A stretch of 64,000 bases of DNA, taken from Angiostrongylus vasorum (Eukaryota; Nematoda; Chromadorea; Rhabditida; Metastrongylidae). A program made the translations under genes and the position numbers. Within the stretch, counting starts at the first letter, position 1, and each line of letters begins with the position of its first letter. The stretch is from positions 1 to 64,000 of the forward strand of contig JADANN010000190.1 of the NCBI GenBank assembly GCA_018806985.1, read 5' to 3'. Of this stretch, positions 55,271-64,000 are shown piece by piece. The notes below the pieces were generated by a model. The model was not told the origin of the DNA. It saw only the letters and a list, made by a program, of their open reading frames with translations, and did no database searches.

Positions 55271-56456
55271 TGACAGGTTGACTACGTCATCAAATTCACA
55301 ATGAGGTCTTCTTATGCTAACGTGTTTGCATCGTAAATAGAGACTGTCCTTATAGTCAAATGATGCTGAGATATTTGCAAAACTTTCTTGTTGGATTTGA
55401 CAAAACAAGTTTCGCACATGTCCCTATGGTCCTTCCAGATTCTGGTAGCTCATCGTCGTCATTTGAGCAGTCGTCGAATTCGTCTTATTACGTAACCTTA
55501 CCATAAGAAGAACTTTTTTGCAACCGCTAGAATGGTTCCCTTCATTGTTTATGTGCAGATGACGATAAGAGCCATTACAATATGGTTTCAGGATCGAGTC
55601 CATGTCTCAGGACAAATCCGTGTTGCTGTTGGCTCTTTGTTTACCACGGAGGCTTACGACAAGACAGCTCGAAATGATTCATACATTTGGAATACGAAGA
55701 GAATATAAGAAATCTTTGAACACCCGGGATAAAGCGAAAACTGAACGTTGTAAAATTATTGACCACTAACTAGTAATAAGTACTAGTTAGGAATCCTTTT
55801 ACTTTCTATTCGATCTCATTTCATGCTGTTTGTAGATGATAAGGAAGAGAACTAAACTATAACTTTATAAATGGAATTCACAAGATGAAGTGAAAGAGAA
55901 CATCTACGTGGAAACAACTAACCAAATCAGTTTTCTTTCGAACTTTAATGCTTGCTGTCCACCATCAACGCGCACTGGGCTGGCTGGCCGGCCGGCTGCC
56001 TGGTGCGGACGACGACGACGACGACGACGTAACCCATAGTTGATCTTGTCGTTTTCTTGTCGTGTTTTCTAAAAAGAAAATACAACCGTTCTACTAAAAT
56101 ACTTTTAGAATATTTCTCCTGATGAAGAGTCACCCATTTACAGTAAGTCATTACTGCATACGTGTTCTCATAGAAGAAACTAATTCACCTTATTATTTTA
56201 CGTCATTTCCATCATTATGAAAAAAAGCCAAACAAGTTCCTTCCATCCAGTTCTTTCATTTTCATTGTTCGTGGGTACTGAAGAGGTCTTCTGTTCCTTT
56301 TTCTTTAGTGTAAGAATGAAGTCTCCAGCAAGTAATATTTTTGTGGCGAGGGTAGTTATCTTGTTGCTTGATAACTCTGCGATTCTTTAGTGCTTGCTTT
56401 ACCACTCCATTGAGAGGTATGCTTAAAAATAGGCAATTCATTCGACCGGCTCGGTT
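55271..56456. other. Mostly unassigned; S2 scrap and GAC microsatellite
   Basis: ATGCTGAGATATTTGCAAAAC at about 55,365 is a scrap of S2. (GAC)n lies at 56,007-56,028. No gene is evident. Confidence 0.4.
56007..56028. repeat. (GAC)n microsatellite
   Basis: Seven GAC units. Confidence 0.95.
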
Positions 56457-56584
56457 ATGGCGATTCATCAGTTGACTCCGGTATCAGTAGCTTGGATAAT
56501 CGTCGGAAACCAAAAAGATGATCCTGGGGAAACTCCACCGATGAAAATCACAAAGCTCGACACTACGAAATATGTCTACCAGAG
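56457..56584 (+). CDS. Candidate host exon
   Basis: Acceptor CGATTCATCAG at 56,471 or an ATG at 56,457. The frame reads TPVSVAWIIVGNQKDDPGET, then PPMKITKLDTTKYVYQR up to a donor-like AGAG|GTTAAT. Unassigned; it may belong to the plus-strand gene ending at 63,081. Confidence 0.35.
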
Positions 56585-56707
56585 GTTAATTTTACAGGTT
56601 AGTGCCGAAAGCTTCTCTAAAAATGAAATCTTCGAACAGGTTCGATTATTAGTCGGTTTTTCTGTTTTTTTCGTCTCATCATAATCCACAGTTCCATTGC
56701 TAAGTCT

Positions 56708-57012
56708 AGTATCCTGGGATTGGTTAACTCTTAGCTGGGCTTCTTAATGGATACACCGGACTCCTTCTCAGCTTGGGAGACACTGCTGGGGAGATGAATT
56801 CCCCGCTGTGCATGCTCGACACCCAAACACTTCCCAACCACGATGAGGCGGTAAATCGTTCGACCAAGGCAGACTCAGACTTCGGCTAATCTCACCTCGG
56901 GACTCCAGGGAACCACAATAGCTAAAACAGCAAAACTCCGAAAAAAAAGTGGAAGTTATGCTTGGGCCCGCACAATTAGTGAAGATGGACCATCCAACTA
57001 TCCGTGTAAGCT
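56708..57012. mobile_element. R1 repeat, internally inverted copy
   Basis: The first part (to about 56,865) is antisense R1. The second part (56,870-57,012), including the tail GACCATCCAACTATCC, is sense. So one copy is rearranged or two partial copies are joined. Confidence 0.65.
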
Positions 57013-57489
57013 AAGTCTTGTATACCCTGTTTAGGGGCGAAGGGATCGGATGTGACTGTGCATGCTGTTGCTCATGTTTGGCATCTTCACAAGCTTTACC
57101 TGCAACAGTGCAAGTATTTTGAGGTAGCCTTGTAGCATTTGTTCGAGTTTTTTGTTGCTGTCACCTCACTTAACTGTAGAATGTATCAGGTTTTGATGCA
57201 AAGGGAACTGGAAAAGATTTGAAGGGAAAACGTCATCCGTCTGAACTTTCCTGATACCAACGTTACTCGTGAAGGTTTAGATTGTTTTAGTATTAGTATT
57301 TTTTCGTCTTCTTTAAAGATTCATTTATCTCCCTTGCCAGTTTTTTTGATCTAACCCATAGTCTGAGTGTACTTACAATTGAAAAAATATTGTTCCCACT
57401 GTTTTCTTTGGTACACGTTCAATTTGTTTTTAATTTGGGCTTATTGTAGCGAATCAAACTGAATAGTAGGTAGAAAACTAGCTGAAAGG
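57013..57489. other. No gene recognised
   Basis: AT-rich spacer without visible features. Confidence 0.4.
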
Positions 57490-57625
57490 AAAGCCAAGCA
57501 GGTGCCTCAGTGGTGCAGTGTGTAACACGCGAGCCCCTAGAAGAGGCAATCGTGGTTCCATCTGTCCTGAGTTCAAAGTTTTGCAAATATCTGAGCACCA
57601 TTGCAGTCGTACTTCACAAAGTACC
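57490..57625 (+). mobile_element. S2-related tRNA-like SINE
   Basis: GGTGCCTCAGTGGTGCAGTG (A-box region), CGAGCCCCTAGAAGAGG, GGTTCCATCTGTCC and GTTTTGCAAATATCTGAGCA in order. Confidence 0.65.
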
Positions 57626-57790
57626 CCAACAGTTGAACAAAAAGTAGTAGATAAAAAGCTATACAAAGCGAATGGTGTTATATATCCTGTAGAGTATCAG
57701 TTCCCCACATTTATATTTCTGATTAGGGAAGTTTTTTTGAGGTTTCGTTTATGCTTGCTCAGCATTCGGGCTGTAATTTTGTATGCTTAG

Positions 57791-57884
57791 GACTGCATGC
57801 CGTGCTTGGATCGCTGATTCATAGCCAAATCGAACTCGACCTAGATAAGGATAAAGGAGTTCTATCTGCTGCATCTACTCTACG
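57791..57884 (+). CDS. Candidate host exon
   Basis: Acceptor TTGTATGCTTAG, donor ACG|GTTGGT. The frame reads LHAVLGSLIHSQIELDLDKD, then KGVLSAASTLR. Unassigned; low confidence on its own. Confidence 0.3.
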
Positions 57885-58079
57885 GTTGGTCGGCACATCA
57901 ATTATTGGCTTTCATTTAGAAAAAAAGTTTCTTCTAGTGATTTGTTCGCTTTTCTAGAAAAGTGTATTGGAACGGTGTGGCGTCGCGGTGGCTGAAATGT
58001 TCTGGACAATGCATTGCATTATCTTAATGTTGCAGAGATGTACGGTTTACCAGAGGTAGGCAGGTCTACATATACTTAC

Positions 58080-58465
58080 TTTGATACTTGGATGGCTCTG
58101 TCGTCGCTGGTTGTGCTGGCGCCAGCATAATTTCCATTTCGGAATTTTGCTGGTTTAGCCATTGTGGTGCTCTGGAGACCCAAGGTCAGCCTAGCCATAG
58201 TCTGCACAAGGTCGTCATCACCACAGGGAGTCGCCGCCGTTGTAGATCAGAGGGAAGATTTTTCACCATCACCATGCAACTAGTTTGTTACCAGGACGGT
58301 GGTGGTTCATGGTATGGGCTTACTCTTAACTGGGTTTCCTGATGGAAACGTCGGACTTTTTCTCAACATGGGAGACTCTGCTGAAGAGATGAATCACTCC
58401 GCTTTATATCGCAGCCCGACACCCAGCAAAACCTCCCAGCCACGACGAGGTAGTATACCGTAGGG
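58080..58465 (-). mobile_element. R1 repeat, antisense copy
   Basis: ACTTTGATACTTGGATGGCT (tail complement) through CCAGGACGGTGGTGGTTC at 58,291-58,308 to the CCACGACGAGG end. Confidence 0.8.
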
Positions 58466-58894
58466 AGGGTCTGCGTACAACTTCTTACTAATGTTTTAAC
58501 ATATTTATAAATTTGAGGTAATAAATCGTACCTATCGTCTTTTGAAGTCGAACTTTTGGAGGATTATGAAGTCACGGGAATATCTACAAGGTTGGCTTCT
58601 GTTCTTGTAGCATTCAAATCATTTTTCGAATGTTCACAACTCCGTTATGGTCAAGTGGTTCAAGTGTTAAGTACCTTTGTGATCCTTTGTAACCGTTGAA
58701 GCTATGATACTGCTTTTCTTAATTGTAGTAGTTGAAGGGAGGATACACTTATTCTCTTGCTTTCTTCTTCTGAATTACTTGTCGTGGAGGGCGAAATAGA
58801 TATCTATTTGATGATAAAGATAATGAGCGTTCTCGAAGTGATCTTTGTGATATTTCATTTGAGTTTACACGGATTATTTTATGACAAATATAAC

Positions 58895-59145
58895 TTCTAT
58901 AATGCTGAGATATTTACAAAACTCCGGACCGCAGGTGTTTGCGGTGGGGAACGAACGCGCTATTGTCTTTTCCGCGGAGTAACTGTTGGAAACTAAACAG
59001 ATTCAGAACAAAGAAAGGGGAAACGAAAGACCCGCATTGTGTGGTGTGAACGCGTTAGCCTCTGGAAACGGTAATAACGGCTTCTGTCCCCACAGCAGAC
59101 ACCAGCGCTCCGCAGTTTTGCAAACATCTCAGCATCATTATGGTT
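58895..59145. mobile_element. S2 fold-back element, partly decayed
   Basis: GATATTTACAAAACTCCGGA and GCAGGTGTTTGCGGTGG on the left face CGCAGTTTTGCAAACATCTC and CACACCAGC-like sequence on the right. Confidence 0.8.
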
Positions 59146-59204
59146 AAACATGTCCTATAAATCGTATACCATTTTCGCTAACTGGTTTTCTTTTTTTGTT
59201 TTAG

Positions 59205-59317
59205 CTGGCTTGAATGCTATCGAATCTGACAAGTTGATACCGAAAGAGGTTTTGCGTGCCGTTATGGTTGATCAGTGGAAAACACCATTAACTAACCAAG
59301 AAAACCCAACGGCGAAC
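59205..59317 (+). CDS. Candidate host exon
   Basis: Very good acceptor TTTTTTTGTTTTAG. The frame reads GLNAIESDKLIPKEVLRAVM, then VDQWKTPLTNQENPTAN up to AAC|GTGGTT. Protein-like, family unknown. An S1 copy lies 50 bases downstream. Confidence 0.4.
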
Positions 59318-59369
59318 GTGGTTTTCATCTTGTACTCCTTTGTATCTCAAATGTGGTGCAGCTATCAGC

Positions 59370-59640
59370 GCGCGTGTAGCGCAGTGTTCGGAGGTGCCCT
59401 GCAACACAAATAGGATCGATCCTCGCATTCAGGGCTCGCCAATCCTTCTATCGCTGTGGGGTCGACAAATTGGTACCAAACTTGTCTGGTAGGGTAGCAG
59501 CACTGACTCGACAAATCGATAGGCCACTACGAATCATCTTAAAGGCCAGATATGCATTTGATCACCCCCTAACAACACTCAGTGAAGTGGAATGCATGAT
59601 GGATCCCTCTGGGTTTGATCATCGCTAAGGGCTCTGTCCT
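59370..59640 (+). mobile_element. S1 SINE copy, sense
   Basis: GTGTAGCGCAGTGTTCGGAG (A-box region), GGATCGATCC (59,413-59,422), GGTACCAAACTTGTCTGG and GATCATCGCTAAGGGCTC. Confidence 0.8.
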
Positions 59641-59644
59641 TTTT

Positions 59645-60088
59645 TTTATTTTTAATGCAGCTGTGTTCCGCTGACCGGTGGGCGTAAGGTTTCGTGCCAT
59701 TCTAACATTCGATTTAGATCCCACTGCATTTCTTTTCAGTTGTAATAGCTCTTATTTCGTAGAGGCTTCATGCTTATCAAAATAATATGCATTACTGATT
59801 TGTGAATGTAGTTAGCTAAGAGCTTATTCAGAGTTTACGAGCTGTCCATGGATGACTGGATGTGAATTCCTTGCGTCTTGGTCGACTGATAGATAGCTTG
59901 CCCGTAAGTTGTCGGTACACCGATCATCTTCGGTTTTATAGGCATACGCACATATATACACATACACATGTACATAGACAAACACACACACATACACTCA
60001 CATTCTTTCTTTTAACCTTTTCTTTTCGTTCTCTTCCTTTTGAATGATCAATTGTTTACTATGTTCCTACAATTCTCTCATTCTTTAG
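59645..60088. other. Intron-like; CA-rich stretch
   Basis: CA-rich microsatellite at about 59,945-60,000. A GTAAGT donor-like site at 59,904 follows LRLGRLIDSLP in one frame, but no exon can be defended. Confidence 0.35.
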
Positions 60089-63081
60089 AAATGCTGGCGT
60101 TGGACCGGATAATGGTATGGACATTGCACTGAATATGTGTCATGGGTAGGTTTCGTGACAAGATGCATAGATGGTTTATTCTATAGTGGGAGCTTTCACA
60201 AGTACCTAGCGAGTTCCTCTTTTTTTTTAAGGTCACCGTGAACCCGTATTCGAGGTAGAATAGAATACCACTGTGCTAATCATTCTTTAGGCTTTAATAA
60301 AGTGTAACTGTTTTGAATGAGAGTCTGTTAATTTTGAGTACTTACAATGAAAAGGAATTGTTTCAGCCAGGCAACACCATACTCCATTAACCTTAAAAGT
60401 GAGCGTGTTATTCACTGAAGGCGGGATATTTTTCCACTTCAGTGTGGCATTTTAATTCTTGCTTAAACACGTCATTCGTGCAAATTATGGCGCAAACATC
60501 AACCAAAATGGTGCTGAGAACGAGTAAAACTCAGGACCCCTAAGCCCACTTCGAACCACCCGCGTTTACCCTTTTCGGGGACTCACATGTTTTCCACCAA
60601 ACCAATCGAACCCCTTACTTTTCCTGTTTTCAACCAGTCTTTTACTTTGCGGAAAGGATCTGGAGAGCAAAAATCGCCATTGAACCTAGCTGAACTGAAG
60701 CTGAAGTCGAAATCATATCTCAGCATCACCGTGATTTTGTATTTCATATAATACCCTTCTATGGACAAAGAAAAGACGATAAAAGAAGCATCGTGATTTC
60801 GACTTCGGTTTCATTTTAACTGGGTTCACTGCCAATTTATGCTCCTAGATCATTCCGGTTGACGGATGATTACTGATAATAATGTTAGTTAGGGTAAAAA
60901 AAAATGTGAAAGAAAGACTAAGCAAGGGCCTCGGTTGGTGCTGTGGATAACATGCGAGTTCGCAGAGAGGGAAATCGCGGATTCGAAGCGCACTTGAGGC
61001 TCCGATTTTTTGCTCATCTCAGTTTCCAAACACTCTGTAAAGTTTGGATGTGTATTTGTCTACGGGACGCTTCCTCAACCATTTTCAGTGAAGATACCTA
61101 CCTACAGGAGGGAATAAAATCAAGAAACCGTTTGAAGGGTTCATCAGTTACCTACGCACGAAGCAACCATAAATTAAGTTTTACAAACTGCAAAGTAAAT
61201 AAAAGCACTGACTCAAGGTAACCTTGGTACAAAATCACATTTTGAGAAGGACATTGCCGCTAAGAATACCATCGACCTTAAACTAAGTTTCAGCGAATTC
61301 AAAATAAATGACGAAACTAAGGTAAAAAAGGATAAAGGATAAAGCTCTCGGCGTTGATCAATCTTGAGGGCTGCGCCATGCAATCGGCTTCATTAAGCAT
61401 CGTTTGGATGTGACCGAATGCACATCTGGCGTTTACAATGACTCGCGGTGGCCTACCGATGTATCGAGCCGGTGCTGCTATCCTCCCAGAAAAGTCTGGT
61501 ACCAATTTATTGATCCCCGGACGGGATGGAAGGCTCGGTGGGCCATGGGCGCCGGGATCGATTCCACGTGTGTGTCGCAATCGCACCTCCAACCACTGCG
61601 CCACACGCGCCCTCGGAAAAGCATTAAAACCATAAATTTGTAAGTGCCCATAATTTCCAAGATTTAGGCTACCAGTTTGAATCTGAACGGTAAAGTAGGA
61701 TAGATTATGGAGGATAGATGGAAGGCTTGGTGGGCCAGGGGCGCGGCGATCGATCCCAATAATGTGTGTGTTACAGATTGCCTCCGATCAGTGCGCCACA
61801 CGAGTCAAGGAACTAGTGAAACAAGCAAGTCTTGAGAAAGAGAGTTGCACTAGTGGCAAAGACTAGGTTGCATTTCATATCCAAAATTTGGCTCAAACTA
61901 AACGATAGATGGACCATATCCTATGATAATATAAATGAAACGAATTCAATCCAATATCTTGAACAAATCGAAACAACACGATGTGGAGAATCCAATAAGA
62001 GTCTTTAAAATTTTCACATTTAACTCGCAGTGTTGGGATCAGTGATAACCATGGCGATACCGAAAATAATCCATGAATGCTCCCCACAACGTGAACAAAT
62101 GTCGAAATAGATAAATCGATAAAAGAACGAAATAAACGAACTAGCAAAATAGTTCAAAAAAAAAGCAAGGAGTGGAAAGAATCGACGAACCCATGCGCTT
62201 CTGCGAAAGTGGCAGACTGAAGTTCTCTATTTGTGCAGCCGAATCTCCAGCAGCGAGAACAAATGCCATCACGATCTTCGGGAGATAAATGCCCCACTGA
62301 GTGTTGTCATCTCGCTAACACTGAAATATTTATTTGCAGATTTCAGAAAGCTGAAAACACACGTCATTGATCTGCTAACAAGGGAAATCCACTGTGGAAT
62401 TATCACCAGCATGTGCCAGAGGACTTGCAACAGCTCGTGGGAGTTCTCGTTGACAAGGATGGTTGTCGTCAAAAAGTCTTACATTCCCCCAACTTGGAAC
62501 TCGCATGGTATGTCGTGATCAGTTTTACTCACGTTTATCGAAATAAAAACGACAAATGATAAAGCTGTCGGCGTTGATCAATCTCTTAGGAAGGCGTCAC
62601 GCATTCGACCCCACTAAGCAGCATCGTTAGGGGTGATAATATGCATATATGCACTTTATAATCACTATTGGTAGTTATCGATGCACCGATTCAGTGCTCC
62701 TATCCTCCTAGACGGGCCTGGAATAAATTTGCCGACCCCGGATGGATGGAGTATTCGGTCATCTCCTCTGGCACGGGTATTAATCTTATCTGCATTGCAG
62801 AGCCCCTCTAACTACCGCACTACACGCACCCCCCGTTCATCTACATATTCTTGGCTTACGCTTTTATACATCCGCAAACTTCAGCACTTCGTCAAGTGGC
62901 CAACGTTGGTGGCAACGGTTCATCGAAAACCCTTTTCGTCTTCAATGTTACCATCATCGTCATGGCCTTCTTAAAACCGAGCTCGTACCTAGCATTATGC
63001 GATTCCAGCTCCAACGAAGGCGATGACAAAATAGTGAAGAACAACCCAAAAAATGGCCCTAATCCTTTCCAATTTCATTAA
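60089..63081 (+). CDS. 3' part of an unidentified host gene, three exons in phase
   Basis: Exons 60,089-60,145 (acceptor TTCTTTAG, donor GTAGGT), 62,239-62,507 (acceptor TTTGTGCAG, donor GTATGT) and 62,885-63,081 (acceptor AAACTTCAG, stop TAA) join with matching phases (2/1 and 1/2) into 173 open codons. The start reads NAGVGPDNGMDIALNMCHG. The middle has RISSSENKCHHDLREINAPL and CGIITSMCQRTCNSSWEFS with four nearby cysteines. Near the C-terminus a hydrophobic run (TLFVFNVTIIVMAFL) suggests one membrane span, then an acidic and Asn-rich tail. AATAAA follows at 63,114. No family recognised. A competing frame in exon 2 has a stop at 62,368 and would break the phase. The introns contain S1 and S2 elements. 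Confidence 0.5.
60150..60918. other. Intron sequence, no further gene seen
   Basis: Only short chance frames (60,768-60,583 minus). Confidence 0.4.
60920..61050 (+). mobile_element. S2-related tRNA-like SINE
   Basis: CCTCGGTTGGTGCTGTGGAT (A-box region) and GGATTCGAAGC at 60,979-60,989 (B box), then the TGCTCATCTCAG block. Confidence 0.7.
61333..61615 (-). mobile_element. S1 SINE copy
   Basis: Complete reverse copy. The B-box-like GGGATCGATTCC is at 61,553-61,564 and CCACTGCGCCACACGCG, the A-box region, at 61,594-61,610. Confidence 0.85.
61700..61805 (-). mobile_element. S1 SINE head fragment
   Basis: GGAAGGCTTGGTGGGCCAGG, CGATCGATCCC and CAGTGCGCCACACGAG: only the tRNA-like half remains. 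Confidence 0.7.
61806..62238. other. Intron sequence
   Basis: AT-rich sequence before the acceptor at 62,238; no feature seen. Confidence 0.4.
62556..62832 (-). mobile_element. S1 SINE copy inside a short intron
   Basis: GATAAAGCTGTCGGCGTTGA, GCATTCGACCCCACTAAGCA and CTACCGCACTACACGCACC. It occupies most of the intron 62,508-62,884. Confidence 0.8.
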
Positions 63082-63113
63082 AATAGCTCCAGTTGACCAC
63101 GAATTAATATAAG

Positions 63114-63127
63114 AATAAAACAATAAA
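63114..63127 (+). terminator. Polyadenylation signals of the host gene
   Basis: AATAAA at 63,114-63,119 and 63,122-63,127, 33-46 bases after the TAA stop at 63,081, a spacing typical of nematode genes. Confidence 0.6.
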
Positions 63128-63129
63128 AT

Positions 63130-63866
63130 GAAAACGTAGAGTGAAACTTTTTCTTTAAAATGGTACAGACACAAGCTACGAACTAAAAGTGTAGTGTCAG
63201 GGCAAGTTTAATGGACGCTTACCTTGTTTAAGCATGTACATGCGTGAAAGTAATGGTCATTCCGTTACAAAAAATCGCGGACTAACAGCTTTCTAATCGG
63301 TTGGTATCCAACGATGCAAGGGCAACGGAAGTATGAAATAATAAATAAGAGCATAATTCCAGTTTGTAAAGTTGGAAATGAGCTGTTCCACCAACACAGT
63401 TTGAGTGCTACACAGATTCAAGCATAGTTATAGGAAAAGCAAGATTTTTACTTTTGAAGGAAAAAACGCTACAGTGCTCTACGAAGGACACTAGGACTAC
63501 CCACAAATAGTAGGTAGCGAAGTTCAAGATGTAAGGAGTGATGGGTGTTCTGAAGAGAATAGGTCGAGAGCACAATAGAAGCTGCAGCTTATCAGCGAGT
63601 ATTCATACCAGAACTTTTGTCATGCCTTTATAGAATAATAACGGACACTGAAACTAAATTTTCTTATTCATTCACTAGATAGAACTATCTCTTCGAAAGA
63701 GAACTAAGTATAATTACACAGGAAACTGTAAGGATTTACAACATAGGGGAGGTGACTTCTCTAACCACTGGAATGAATATCAAAAGTGCTAGAATATAAC
63801 AAAAAACCACGCAAGAGAACAAAGATTTTACATTGCAAGGAACGGGAGCATACATGACATGGCTTT
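63130..63866. other. No gene recognised
   Basis: AT-rich intergenic sequence. Confidence 0.4.
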
Positions 63867-64000
63867 AGAGGTGGATTGTGTGCAGCTTTTATCGTTTCAG
63901 AGGCGGAATATGTGCGTCTTGGTTCGCCTCAGATGTGGATCTATGTGCGGCTTAGTTGGCTTCGGAGGTGGATTGTGTGCAGCTTCTTTCGCCTCAGAGG
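63867..64000. repeat. Minisatellite, about 32-bp unit
   Basis: Four diverged units, each with TGGATTGTGTGCAGC-like and CGCCTCAGAGG-like parts, run to the window end and probably beyond. Confidence 0.85.

Overview
The window looks like a repeat-dense stretch of a nematode nuclear genome, most likely a strongylid of the hookworm type (inference). It holds two families of RTE-type non-LTR retrotransposons, Penelope-like elements (PLEs), mariner/Tc1 fragments, several tRNA-derived SINE-like families and short exons with nematode-style splice sites (acceptors such as TTTTAG or TTCAG, donors GTAAAG/GTATGT). No rRNA, intact tRNA, CRISPR array or bacterial operon is visible. Most long open frames are pieces of decayed retrotransposons.

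Layout. 1-12,469 is a large inverted repeat (IR1; arms 1-5,155 and 7,315-12,469) centred on a PLE at about 5,590-7,440. Its outer arms carry RTE-A and an unidentified conserved frame. 12,473-15,814 is the left arm of a second inverted repeat (IR2) whose partner is 44,762-48,100; these arms hold the RTE-A 5' part, a mariner relic, a short RTE-A piece and an RTE-B piece. 15,926-17,022 (-) is a broken Argonaute gene. 17,700-20,730 (+) is a three-exon host membrane-protein gene with an RTE-B endonuclease fragment in its second intron. 20.9-34 kb is a mosaic of SINEs, RTE-B, mariner and PLE fragments. 34,473-37,890 (-) is the most complete RTE-B; another, more decayed copy follows to 39.65 kb. 40-44.7 kb holds mariner, RTE-A and a miniature head-to-head PLE pair. 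48.1-64 kb holds host-like exons on the minus strand (49.2-51.0 and about 54.1 kb) and on the plus strand (56.4-63.1 kb), mixed with RTE-B and SINE copies and ending in a 32-bp minisatellite.

How the parts relate. RTE-A and RTE-B encode an apurinic-type endonuclease plus reverse transcriptase. PLEs encode a reverse transcriptase and a GIY-YIG endonuclease, and their ends carry a degenerate hammerhead-like motif. The R1 repeat ends in a tail resembling the 3' end of RTE-A, as expected of a SINE that borrows RTE-A machinery. The inverted repeats are young: their arms are nearly identical and share private deletions.

Limits. All boundaries were placed by eye, identity figures are estimates from reading short stretches, and family names rest on motif recognition without any database search.
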